The notes under the pieces: model-generated
Databases searched by the model: none
Told to the model about the DNA's origin: nothing
Seen by the model: the letters and a program-made list of their open reading frames with translations, nothing else
Part shown: in pieces, positions 8,290 through 14,760 of the stretch
How the letters are laid out: each line of letters begins with the position of its first letter
Numbering within the stretch: position 1 is the stretch's first letter
Position numbers and translations under genes: made by a program
NCBI RefSeq assembly: GCF_046484155.1
Contig: NZ_JAWOBT010000018.1
Span: 1 to 15,038 of the forward strand
Direction: 5' to 3'
Length of the DNA stretch: 15,038 bases
From: Alkalibacterium sp046484155
GTDB taxonomy: Bacteria; Bacillota; Bacilli; Lactobacillales; Carnobacteriaceae_A

Positions 8290-8685
8290 TTAAAATAGTA
8301 TTTGTAGTAATTTCGGCAGTATAATAATTACCCCGATTATAACAGCGAAACTGGCTGTCACCAGGACAACTGCAGCTGCCATGTCTTTAACTTTTTTAGC
8401 AATCGGATGGTATTCTTCCGTGATCAGATCGACGACATTTTCGACAACTGTATTGATCAGTTCCATGACAAAGACCAGGTAACTCACCAGGATCAGCCAT
8501 AGCCATTCTTCACGGGTGAGACCCAGAAACAAAGATAAGACGAAAACTAAGAGCCCAGTCAAAACATGGGTACGCATATTCCGTTCTTCTTTAAAGGCCG
8601 TTTTCACACCCCAAGATGCATAGCGGAATGAGTCTCTATATTTTCTGTTTTTTACTGGTAAATCGCGCTTATCGTTTGAGTCCAT
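8290..8685 (-). CDS. dgkA: Undecaprenol kinase / diacylglycerol kinase (DgkA family)
   Basis: This 131-residue integral membrane protein has three likely membrane helices (about residues 40-56, 60-77 and 104-128). It carries the family words FKEERNMRTH (31-40), ELINTVVENVVDL (75-87) and AKKVKDMAAAAV-like VKDMAAAVVLV (99-109). Gram-positive members phosphorylate undecaprenol to recycle the cell-wall lipid carrier rather than acting mainly on diacylglycerol. The start ATG at 8685 lies inside the ybeY 3' end, a 17-bp overlap. The best ribosome binding site, GAGGAG, is about 13 bases upstream, longer than ideal. It carries an N-terminal extension of about 15 charged residues. Confidence 0.93.
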   Translation of the reverse strand: MDSNDKRDLPVKNRKYRDSFRYASWGVKTAFKEERNMRTHVLTGLLVFVLSLFLGLTREEWLWLILVSYLVFVMELINTVVENVVDLITEEYHPIAKKVKDMAAAVVLVTASFAVIIGVIIILPKLLQILF

Positions 8686-9139
8686 ACTCTTTTAAAATCT
8701 CCTCTTGTAATGAGAACATCTCTTTCTCATCCGCTTCTGTCATATGGTCGTATCCATTTAAATGCAGGAAACCATGTACGAGCAGGAAGCCAAGTTCTCT
8801 ATCTACAGAGTGTCCATAATCGCTGGCCTGTTCCACGGCTTTGTCATGAGAAAGGAAAATGTCTCCCAAGTCTCTTGGTATTTCATCGTCTTCCAGTTCA
8901 AGTGTCATAAAAATATCTTCGTCGTCTTCCAATGCAAAACTGATCACGTCAGTCACGGCATCTTTATTCCGGTATTCTCTGTTGATCTCTCTGATTTTCT
9001 GATCGTCAACGACCGTAATGGAAATTTCTGCACTTTTCGGGACGTTCAGTTTGTCTGCGGAAAATTGCAGCAGCTCTTCCATCCAGTCCAGTTTTTCCCG
9101 GGTCAGACGTTTCGTCTCGTCGTGTATTATTATATCCAT
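8669..9139 (-). CDS. ybeY: Endoribonuclease YbeY (16S rRNA maturation factor)
   Basis: This 156-residue protein belongs to the UPF0054 metalloendoribonuclease family, involved in 16S rRNA 3'-end processing and ribosome quality control. The zinc motif HGFLHLNGYDH is complete (His122, His126, His132). EYRNKDAVTDVISFAL (55-70) and GDIFLS (92-97) are further family blocks. I prefer the ATG at 9139, which overlaps the phoH stop as TGATG. A GTG one codon upstream (9142) is also possible but closer to the AGGA ribosome binding site. B. subtilis has pgpH between phoH and this gene; here phoH joins it directly. Confidence 0.96.
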   Translation of the reverse strand: MDIIIHDETKRLTREKLDWMEELLQFSADKLNVPKSAEISITVVDDQKIREINREYRNKDAVTDVISFALEDDEDIFMTLELEDDEIPRDLGDIFLSHDKAVEQASDYGHSVDRELGFLLVHGFLHLNGYDHMTEADEKEMFSLQEEILKEYGLKR

Positions 9140-10110
9140 CACTCTATCCTATCCGGTTCATTTACATACGCATTTATCACTTTGGCGACCAGAGGATGTC
9201 TGACAACATCATCAGCATCAAAGTGAACATGCCCGACGCCTTTGACATTAGCTAGCACTCGTTCAGCATGAATGAGTCCGCTGCTTACTCGTTTAGGCAA
9301 ATCGATTTGTGTAATATCACCATTGATCACCATTTTAGAACCGAAGCCTAAACGGGTCAAAAACATTTTCATTTGTTGAGTGGTCGTATTTTGGGCTTCA
9401 TCCAAGATGATAAACGCATCATCCAGCGTCCGTCCACGCATATAGGCCAAAGGAGCGATCTCAATGGTTTCGCGCTCGATCAACCGGTTTGTATGTTCTG
9501 TGCCGAAAATCGTAAAGAGGGCGTCATATATGGGACGTAGATAGGGGTCTACTTTTTCTTTCAAGTCCCCTGGCAGAAAACCGAGTGATTCGCCCGCTTC
9601 GACTGCCGGCCTGGTCAAGATGATGCGTTTAACATCGCCTCTGCGCAGCGCTGCTATAGCCATTGCGACAGCCAGGAACGTTTTCCCGGTTCCGGCCGGG
9701 CCAATGCCGAAAACAATATCATTATTTTTAACTGATTCGACATAGTCGCGTTGTCCAATGTTGCGCGCCCGGATGATCTTACCGTCTTTATCACGCGTGA
9801 CTTCCTCTTCGTACATGCGCACGAATTTCGCCAGATTATTCTGTTTCGCCATTCTGATCGCTGAAACAATGTCCGCTTTTTTTATTTCGATGCCTTTGTC
9901 TTCCAAAACCAGCAATTGTTGAAAAAGAGATTCGATCAAATCAATGGTCTCGTGTTTGCCTTCGATTTCAAGTTGGGTGCCGCGGCTGTTGATCGACACG
10001 CCCATTTCTTCTTCCATTAACATCAAGTGACTGTTTTGAGGGCCAAATAAAGCAAAGACCCGCTGTGAATCTTCTAAATGAATTTGTCGTTTCTCATTCG
10101 ATTCAGTCAA
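9139..10110 (-). CDS. phoH: PhoH-family ATPase
   Basis: This 323-residue protein of the PhoH/PhoH-like family has an N-terminal KH-like region (about residues 10-75) and a P-loop ATPase core related to superfamily 1 helicases. Walker A is GPAGTGKT (137-144), Walker B is IILDEAQ (234-240), and VINGDITQID (261-270) is also typical. Its biochemical role is poorly defined; the constant linkage to ybeY suggests a part in RNA processing. The start is TTG at 10110. A nearby ATG in the GGAGATG sequence is out of frame and stops after four codons. GGAG lies about 11 bases upstream of the TTG, a long spacing. It is the first gene of the operon running to recO. Confidence 0.95.
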   Translation of the reverse strand: MTESNEKRQIHLEDSQRVFALFGPQNSHLMLMEEEMGVSINSRGTQLEIEGKHETIDLIESLFQQLLVLEDKGIEIKKADIVSAIRMAKQNNLAKFVRMYEEEVTRDKDGKIIRARNIGQRDYVESVKNNDIVFGIGPAGTGKTFLAVAMAIAALRRGDVKRIILTRPAVEAGESLGFLPGDLKEKVDPYLRPIYDALFTIFGTEHTNRLIERETIEIAPLAYMRGRTLDDAFIILDEAQNTTTQQMKMFLTRLGFGSKMVINGDITQIDLPKRVSSGLIHAERVLANVKGVGHVHFDADDVVRHPLVAKVINAYVNEPDRIE

Positions 10111-10226
10111 CCGGCTAACATCTCCTTCTTATGTAAGACTGACAGGTACTTGTCAGCTCTCACTACATAGTCGTTTAAGTATATAAATAATAGCATAAAT
10201 AGCACTAAAACTCTATGAAGTTGCCG
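10111..10226 (-). promoter_or_regulatory. phoH operon leader with an 18-bp imperfect palindrome
   Basis: No complete promoter is evident. A TATACT -10-like word lies at 10178-10183 on the minus strand without a convincing -35 partner. Just before the ribosome binding site, CTGACAGGTACTTGTCAG (10139-10156) is symmetric at 16 of 18 positions and could be an operator or an RNA hairpin. The operon must start here or by readthrough from yqeY, because two hairpins separate the units. Confidence 0.4.
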
Positions 10227-10252
10227 AAAATAACGCTTTTCGCTGTTATTTT
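10227..10252 (-). terminator. Second hairpin downstream of yqeY
   Basis: AAAATAACGC pairs with GCTGTTATTTT across a short TTTTC loop, with one bulged base, and the stem ends in a T tract on either strand. It probably backs up the stronger terminator at 10263-10306. Confidence 0.5.
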
Positions 10253-10262
10253 AATTGATTAC

Positions 10263-10306
10263 AAAAAAAAGAACACCGTTTAGATTGTTCTAAACAGCGT
10301 TCTTTT
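10263..10306 (-). terminator. Rho-independent terminator of rpsU-yqeY
   Basis: On the minus strand, AAAAGAACGCTGTTTAGA pairs with TCTAAACGGTGTTCTTTT around a 4-base loop with two interior mismatches, followed by more T residues. It begins about 13 bases after the yqeY stop. Confidence 0.88.
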
Positions 10307-10319
10307 CACGATCAAAGGT

Positions 10320-10766
10320 TTATTTAGTTAATTCTTCTTTAACGATAGAACTTACTAATGATCCATCTGCTTTCCCTTTAACTTTCGGCATCAAAGCGCC
10401 CATCACTTTACCCATGTCTTTCATGGATGATGCTTGCGTTTGTGCCACTGTTTCCTGAACAATCGTGCGAACCTCTTCCTCACTCAATTGTGCCGGAAGA
10501 TAATTATCGACAACGGACAGTTCTTTTTCCAATTTAAGCACCAAGTCTTCGCGACCGGCGGCTTTAAATTCAGAATAAGATTCCATGCGCTGTTTTTTCT
10601 CACGAGCAAGAATCGTTACTTCTTCTTCCTCTGATAAGTCTTCGCGCTTATTGATTTGTTCAGTTTGCAGGGCAGATTTCAACATACGAACAGTCGATAA
10701 TGTTTCTTTATCTTTCTGTTTCATAGCAGTGATCATATCTTTATTTAATTGATCAAGTATACTCAA
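10320..10766 (-). CDS. yqeY: GatB/YqeY domain protein YqeY
   Basis: This 148-residue protein is the free-standing form of the YqeY domain, which is also found at the C-terminus of GatB/GatE, where it helps recognise tRNA in amidotransferases. The exact role of the stand-alone form is unclear. Landmarks are MSILDQLNKDMITAMK at the N-terminus, LSTVRMLKSAL, the charged REDLSEEEEVTILAREKKQR region, VVDNYLPAQLSEEE and DMGKVMGALMPKVKGKADG near the end. I chose TTG at 10766. AGAAGGTG lies about six bases before it, the resulting N-terminus matches the family, and the GTG three codons upstream would fall inside that ribosome binding site. It lies 46 bp after rpsU and is co-transcribed with it. Confidence 0.94.
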   Translation of the reverse strand: MSILDQLNKDMITAMKQKDKETLSTVRMLKSALQTEQINKREDLSEEEEVTILAREKKQRMESYSEFKAAGREDLVLKLEKELSVVDNYLPAQLSEEEVRTIVQETVAQTQASSMKDMGKVMGALMPKVKGKADGSLVSSIVKEELTK

Positions 10767-10812
10767 CTCGTTCACCTTCTATCATTCAAAACATCTGACA
10801 AAACGAAAATGA

Positions 10813-10983
10813 TTATTTACGTTTACGTGCTTCTATAGATTTCAACTTACGTTTAACACTTGGTTTTTCATAGTGCTCGCGTTTACGGGCTTCTTTCAGA
10901 GTGCCGGATTTAGAAACGGAACGTTTGAAACGACGAAGAGCATCTTCAAGATTCTCGCCTTTCTTGATATCTGTTTTAGTCAA
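10813..10983 (-). CDS. rpsU: 30S ribosomal protein S21
   Basis: This 56-residue basic protein is recognisable throughout: NLEDALRRFKRSVSKSGTL, EARKREHYEKPSVKRK and the terminal EARKRK. S21 is a small-subunit protein near the mRNA exit and anti-Shine-Dalgarno region that aids initiation. It starts with TTG at 10981-10983, preceded by a strong purine-rich ribosome binding site, AGGGGAGGGG, about eight bases upstream. No in-frame ATG exists nearby. Its short length and TTG start make it easy to miss. It leads the rpsU-yqeY unit from the promoter at 11118-11146, giving a leader of about 130 bases. Confidence 0.97.
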   Translation of the reverse strand: MTKTDIKKGENLEDALRRFKRSVSKSGTLKEARKREHYEKPSVKRKLKSIEARKRK

Positions 10984-11117
10984 CGTTCTTCCCCTCCCCT
11001 CGTACGTTCAGGGCGTTCCATGTGGCATTAAATGTTGAAATAGTCACAATTGGTCTTCCCTATCATTATAATGATGTAATTGTTATTTATACATGAGGTA
11101 TAATACAATTCATTTTT

Positions 11118-11146
11118 ATTATATACAATATAATAGAGAGCGTCAA
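11118..11146 (-). promoter_or_regulatory. SigA promoter of rpsU-yqeY
   Basis: On the minus strand the promoter is near consensus: TTGACG (11141-11146), a 17-bp spacer and a perfect TATAAT (11118-11123). It lies between zur and rpsU and should drive strong expression of the ribosomal protein. Confidence 0.88.
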
Positions 11147-11194
11147 CCTTATCATTAAATTAATCACAATAAATTGGTCGACGCTCTTCTATTA
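11131..11194. repeat. Inverted repeat after zur, overlapping the rpsU promoter
   Basis: Arms 11131-11148 and 11176-11194 are complementary except for one mismatch and one extra base, with a 27-base AT-rich loop. The left arm contains the rpsU -35 box. It may end zur transcription, although its T run is poor, or it may be a regulatory site. Confidence 0.6.
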
Positions 11195-11199
11195 CCTTA

Positions 11200-11619
11200 T
11201 TAAATTTTTTTTAAGCACTCTTCACATTTTCCAAATAATTCGAATCGATGTGAGTCTACTTCATAGCCTGGCAGCTGATCTTGGAAAAGTTCTAACGGAC
11301 AATCCAATTTTTTTGTTTTCCCGCATTCCGTACAAATGAAATGATGATGGTGTCCTTTTACATCACACGTTGCACGAAAGAGTTTTTCTCCATTTAATTC
11401 CGTTTCTTCCACGATATTTAATTCAACAAACATATGCAAATTTCTATAAATGGTATCTGGACTGATGCCAGGAAACATTTTTTTCAATCGGTCCTGGACT
11501 TCTTTAGCAGACATATATTTATTTGAGTTGTATAAAACTTCTAAAATACGTTGTCTTTTTCCCGTCGTCTTATAACCATTTTGTTTTAAAGTTCTAACAG
11601 CTTGTTCAAAAGCAGCCAC
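11200..11619 (-). CDS. zur: Fur-family zinc uptake repressor Zur
   Basis: This 139-residue Fur-family regulator has an N-terminal winged helix (about 1-80; DNA-recognition helix around PDTIYRNLHMF, 54-64) and a C-terminal dimerisation and metal domain. Two CxxC pairs form the structural zinc site: Cys96/Cys99 (FICTECGK) and Cys132/Cys135 (GKCEEC). The HHHH run at 90-93, Cys85 and His124 are candidate regulatory ligands. ELNGEKLFRATC, HHHHFICTECGKTK and FELFGKCEEC resemble Bacillus Zur more than PerR or Fur, so zinc-dependent repression of uptake genes is the likely role. The start is GTG at 11619 with a modest AAGGGA ribosome binding site; no in-frame ATG occurs before residue 36. It is divergent from ppsR across 141 bp. 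Confidence 0.88.
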   Translation of the reverse strand: MAAFEQAVRTLKQNGYKTTGKRQRILEVLYNSNKYMSAKEVQDRLKKMFPGISPDTIYRNLHMFVELNIVEETELNGEKLFRATCDVKGHHHHFICTECGKTKKLDCPLELFQDQLPGYEVDSHRFELFGKCEECLKKI

Positions 11620-11656
11620 TAAGATCGCTTCCCTTAATTATTATTTATTCCTCTAT

Positions 11657-11684
11657 AGTATAACGAAACAAATTTAAATATCAA
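11657..11684 (-). promoter_or_regulatory. Likely zur promoter
   Basis: On the minus strand, TTGATA (11679-11684) and TATACT (11657-11662) are separated by 16 bp, about 40 bases before the GTG start. I saw no clear Zur box around it. Confidence 0.55.
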
Positions 11685-11760
11685 GTTTCAAATTCATTCT
11701 AATTTAACGTCACTTCCTATATACTAAGACTATAAGTGATTTAAGAAAGGAGAACTAATT

Positions 11761-12573
11761 ATGTCTTCACATCCTTCATTAACGATTATGGTCTTATCTG
11801 ATTCTGTGGGTGGAACAGCAAGCAACGTCGCGCATGCTGCTCTGGCTCAATTTCCTGATGTGGATTATGAATTAAAGAATTTCCCCTTCATTCGTGGAGA
11901 AGATCAATTAAACGAAGTTCTAGAAAAAGCAAAAACATACCACGCCGTTTTACTTCATACTTTTGTCGATCCTATTTTGGTCGAGACGATCGAAGAATTT
12001 TGTGCCGAAAACAAGATAAAATGCATCGATGTCCTCAATCCGTTAATAAGAGAAGTAACCGCGCGAACGAACGTCATGCCGCAACACAAACCAGGTGCCA
12101 AACATAAGATGGATGATAAATATTTCAACCGCATAAGTTCTCTGGAATTTGCCGTCAAATATGATGATGGTAAAAATCCCAAAGGCTTTCTGGAAGCGGA
12201 TATCGTTATTCTAGGGATCTCAAGAACATCCAAGACTCCGCTGAGCATCTATATGGCTAACCAGGGCTATAAAGTAGCCAACCTGCCTTTGATGCCCGAA
12301 TCACGTTTGCCTGATGAAATATGGCAGGTGGACACCCGTCGCATGGTCGGCTTAACGAATGATGAAGAGCTGTTATCCAATATCCGAAGAGAACGCATGA
12401 TTGCTTACGGCATGTCTCCGGAAACACCTTATTCGAGTAAAGAACGCATTCGTAAAGAAATTAAATATGCCGAAGAGTTATACAATAAATTGGATTGTCA
12501 GGTCATCAATGTTTCCAGTAAATCTATTGAAGAAACGTCAGCTATTATTATTGATTCATTGAATAATCAGTAA
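11761..12573 (+). CDS. ppsR: Pyruvate, phosphate dikinase regulatory protein (DUF299/PpsR family)
   Basis: This 270-residue bifunctional kinase/phosphorylase controls pyruvate,phosphate dikinase or PEP synthase by ADP-dependent threonine phosphorylation and phosphate-dependent removal. The P-loop-like element GISRTSKTPLS (152-162) and the family starts VLSDSVGGTA (11-20) and LLHTFVD (64-70) are clear, as are HKMDDKYFNRI (115-125) and NLPLMPESRLP (174-184). ATG at 11761 has AAAGGAG eight bases upstream. In B. subtilis the orthologue sits with ccpN after glyS; here it stands alone on the opposite strand, next to zur. The dikinase gene is not in the window. I found no convincing promoter pair, though TATACT near 11720 is a possible -10. 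A strong terminator follows. Confidence 0.95.
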   Translation: MSSHPSLTIMVLSDSVGGTASNVAHAALAQFPDVDYELKNFPFIRGEDQLNEVLEKAKTYHAVLLHTFVDPILVETIEEFCAENKIKCIDVLNPLIREVTARTNVMPQHKPGAKHKMDDKYFNRISSLEFAVKYDDGKNPKGFLEADIVILGISRTSKTPLSIYMANQGYKVANLPLMPESRLPDEIWQVDTRRMVGLTNDEELLSNIRRERMIAYGMSPETPYSSKERIRKEIKYAEELYNKLDCQVINVSSKSIEETSAIIIDSLNNQ

Positions 12574-12591
12574 AGGTTCAACCGTTTGGAT

Positions 12592-12660
12592 AAAAAAAGT
12601 GCTCCGCAGCTTCCGTTCCCGCTCTATTTTTGAGTGGGAACTGCTGTGGAGCACTTTTTT
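12592..12660. terminator. Strong rho-independent terminator after ppsR
   Basis: A long stem pairs AAAAAAGTGCTCC and GTTCCCGCTC on the left with GAGTGGGAAC and GGAGCACTTTTTT on the right, with a short internal bulge and a small AT loop. It has an A tract before it and a T tract after it, so it can act on both strands, stopping ppsR and any transcription coming from the murE-like side. Confidence 0.92.
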
Positions 12661-12706
12661 ATGCTGCTCTATCCTTGAAGGACAAACCCATTTCGGAAAG
12701 CTTGTT

Positions 12707-13103
12707 GAGCTGGTCAATTTTACGCTGCCATGACCGGCTCAAATTCAAAAAAATCTTGAGCTGGTCATTTTACCAGTTAGATGACCAGCCCGCTTCACTA
12801 AAAATTCTGAGCTGGTCATTTTCCCAGCTAGATGACCAGCTCGCTTCACTAAAAATTCTGAGCTGGTCACTTTCCCAGCTAGATGACCAACCCGCTTCAC
12901 TAAAAATTGTTGAGCTGGTCATATCGATCGACAAATGACAAACTCGATGCGAATTAAAATTCAAGTTGGTCATTCTTATGCCAGGACGACGAGCTCATTC
13001 AAGAAAGCGTCTCGAGTTGGTCACCGCAAACGGGAAAGGGCACACTCGCCACAAATAAAATACTGAGCTGGTCAGTTTTTAAAAAACTGACCAGCTCAGT
13101 ATT
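12707..13103. repeat. Array of eight 51-52 bp units built on spaced inverted repeats
   Basis: Units start at 12707, 12758, 12809, 12860, 12912, 12963, 13014 and 13065, spaced 51, 51, 51, 52, 51, 51 and 51 bp. Each opens with GAGCTGGTCA: exact in six units, with one or two changes in the units at 13014 and 12963. A TGACCAGCTC-like word follows at offset 24 (23 in the last unit), so each unit can fold into a hairpin; the unit at 12809 pairs perfectly. Units 2-4 are also alike between the arms and in the tail CGCTTCACTAAAAATTCT. Units 5-7 keep the spacing but the rest has drifted. A degraded half unit precedes the array (about 12680-12706). The array lies between two convergent genes. The period is 17 codons, so stop-free frames cross it on both strands; I do not regard these as genes. 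Confidence 0.93.
13059..13103. repeat. Perfect 22-bp-arm inverted repeat closing the array
   Basis: Bases 13059-13080 and 13082-13103 are exact reverse complements around one A at 13081. The arms contain the GAGCTGGTCA/TGACCAGCTC pair of the array, extended outward by AATACT and inward by a T/A run. The T run lies at the centre, not after the stem, so it is not a typical terminator, although it would fold very stably. Confidence 0.95.
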
Positions 13104-13149
13104 AACTGATTCATGAGTGAGTGTTACTGATCCGGAAATCACTGATATT

Positions 13150-13169
13150 GAAAAAGGCACGCCTTTTTC
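13150..13169 (-). terminator. Small hairpin downstream of the murE-like gene
   Basis: GAAAAAGGC pairs with GCCTTTTTC across two to four bases, 23 bases beyond the stop of the minus-strand Mur ligase. On the minus strand the stem ends in CCTTTTTC, a short terminator-like tail. Confidence 0.55.
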
Positions 13170-13191
13170 TTCCTTCTAAAATAAAAGCCTG

Positions 13192-14760
13192 TTAATGAAT
13201 AATCGGGTCAACAGCTTTTATACCTATAACTTTCCGGTTCAAGACATCCTTTATAGCATCTCTGTTGACATCTGCTCTTCTTTCCAGCAATGCATTCAGT
13301 GTCAGTTTCGTTCCATAGTCCATACCATGGGCGCCGGTGATCATCAACAGGTCTCCTGTCTTTATCTTGCTAAGCCCGGCAGAGAGTGCATCCGGCAGTT
13401 CCTGATAGAAGTCAACGGTTATGCCCCGACTTTTCATTGCATCGCTGTAAGCCTTGATTTCTTCTTCTGTTACGCGATTCAACTTATCGACATGTGAGCG
13501 GCTGGCTGTCAGTATGATTTGCTTGATATTCAGTCTTTTAAACCAATCTGCCATATTTTCAGCATTCTCACGGTTGATACTTGCCCCCCTGTTGCCACGA
13601 ACGGCATGGACGAAATGAACGGAGTCATAATCGAGGGCTTCTATCGTCGCCATGCTGGAATCGATGTTGTTTTCATTCAGCATCAGATCGTCAATGATCA
13701 TAAATTCGTCGTTATAGATAAGCTGGAATCGTCTTTCTACTCCTTTGAATCCTTCCAGGGCCTGCTTGATGATATCTACAGGAATGGCGTTGACCAGGCC
13801 TGCGGCAATAGCAGTCAGGGCGTTATATATCGAGAAGCGACCCAGAACAGCTAAATGCAGTCTGAATGAGGTCGGGCTGACTTCCGAGCCCCCTAGCGTT
13901 TTTATTGGCTTATTCAAGTGGACCGTACATTCCGGTGTCCCGCTCGACAAGTCGATATCCGAGACAGAGAGATGTCCCGTCGTATTTTCTATTCCGAAAG
14001 TAATGACCTGAGCTTTTGTTTCTGATGTTAATTTCTGTAAACTAGGTTCATCTATATTCAGAACTGCAACACTGTCTTTCGATGCCTCCCGGATAAAAGA
14101 TGCTTTTGCATTGAAATACGCTTCATAAGACCCATGCAAGTCAATGTGATCTCTGCTTATATTGATGAACGCAGCGACATCGAAAGCGACATTGGCGACT
14201 CGCTGGAGCTCCAATGCGGATGAAGAAACTTCCATCGAGACATGGGAAATATTTTTATCCCGCATATCGGCTAAATGTTTCTGCAGATCAAGAGATTCAG
14301 GTGTCGTCAGCACGCTCGGCATCATCACGTCGTCATACTTCACCATGATCGTGCCGATCAATCCCGTTTTCAGTTCATAGGCCCTAAACACAGCATCGGT
14401 CATGTATGTAATGGTCGTCTTGCCGTTTGTCCCCGTGACTCCGAATAGCCGCATAAAACGTGACGGTTTTTCGTAAAAGGAGTCCGATAATTGTGCCAGC
14501 GCTTTTCGGCTGTCAGCAACAAGGAACTGCGGTATCGTTATGTCGGGTATGAATCTTTCTACGACAATAGCTGCGGCGCCGTGCTTTTCTGCATAGCCAG
14601 CATAGTCATGCCCATCGATCTGAAATCCGCGGATGCATACGAAAAGCGTATCGGGTTCCACGCGACTCGAATGGTAAGCCAACTTTTTTATGTTACCGTC
14701 CGTCTCATACCCTTTTTCAGCACGAACGTCTATAGATTCAAGTAATTTGGATAAGTCCAT
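13192..14760 (-). CDS. MurE-like Mur ligase with divergent C-terminal domain
   Basis: This 522-residue ATP-dependent amide ligase is of the UDP-MurNAc-tripeptide synthetase (MurE) type. The N-terminal substrate domain (about 20-100) and central ATPase are canonical: GVTGTNGKTT (107-116), TTPESLDLQ (152-160), MEVSSSAL (176-183), FINISRDHIDLHG (198-210), and FNAKASF (216-222) with Lys219 as the probable carbamoylated lysine. The C-terminal domain begins normally at GVERRFQ (340-346) but then lacks MurE landmarks. The usual DYAHxP motif is replaced by DDLMLNENNID (357-367), the GxGGDRDxxKR region reads VRGNRGASINREN (387-399), and no DNPR amino-acid specificity motif is present. It may be a paralogue adding another amino acid or acting outside peptidoglycan, rather than the housekeeping MurE. 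Start: ATG at 14760 with GGAGG eight bases upstream. No mra or dcw cluster partners are nearby. Confidence 0.85.
   Translation of the reverse strand: MDLSKLLESIDVRAEKGYETDGNIKKLAYHSSRVEPDTLFVCIRGFQIDGHDYAGYAEKHGAAAIVVERFIPDITIPQFLVADSRKALAQLSDSFYEKPSRFMRLFGVTGTNGKTTITYMTDAVFRAYELKTGLIGTIMVKYDDVMMPSVLTTPESLDLQKHLADMRDKNISHVSMEVSSSALELQRVANVAFDVAAFINISRDHIDLHGSYEAYFNAKASFIREASKDSVAVLNIDEPSLQKLTSETKAQVITFGIENTTGHLSVSDIDLSSGTPECTVHLNKPIKTLGGSEVSPTSFRLHLAVLGRFSIYNALTAIAAGLVNAIPVDIIKQALEGFKGVERRFQLIYNDEFMIIDDLMLNENNIDSSMATIEALDYDSVHFVHAVRGNRGASINRENAENMADWFKRLNIKQIILTASRSHVDKLNRVTEEEIKAYSDAMKSRGITVDFYQELPDALSAGLSKIKTGDLLMITGAHGMDYGTKLTLNALLERRADVNRDAIKDVLNRKVIGIKAVDPIIH

Noticed and set aside
10981..11023. 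Short ATG frame of about 13 codons ending on the rpsU TTG (leader peptide)
   Set aside because: It has no ribosome binding site, and its peptide is simply the translation of the purine-rich rpsU binding site. The TTG context alone explains rpsU initiation.
11620..11760. Zur box in the zur-ppsR intergenic region
   Set aside because: I saw no palindrome close to the known TCGTAAT-type Zur site, so autoregulation cannot be claimed.
12630..12938. Open frame of 102 codons with a 17-residue repeat (LSWSFYQLDDQPASLKI and variants)
   Set aside because: It exists because the DNA repeat period of 51 bp is divisible by three. It has no clear ribosome binding site, begins inside the ppsR terminator, and an equally repetitive frame is open on the other strand (12770-12973). 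Conservation follows the palindromic DNA words and not codon positions.
12707..13103. CRISPR array
   Set aside because: The units are spaced palindromes with only 10-base words. Units 2-4 are alike along their whole length, so there are no unique spacers, and no cas genes are in view.
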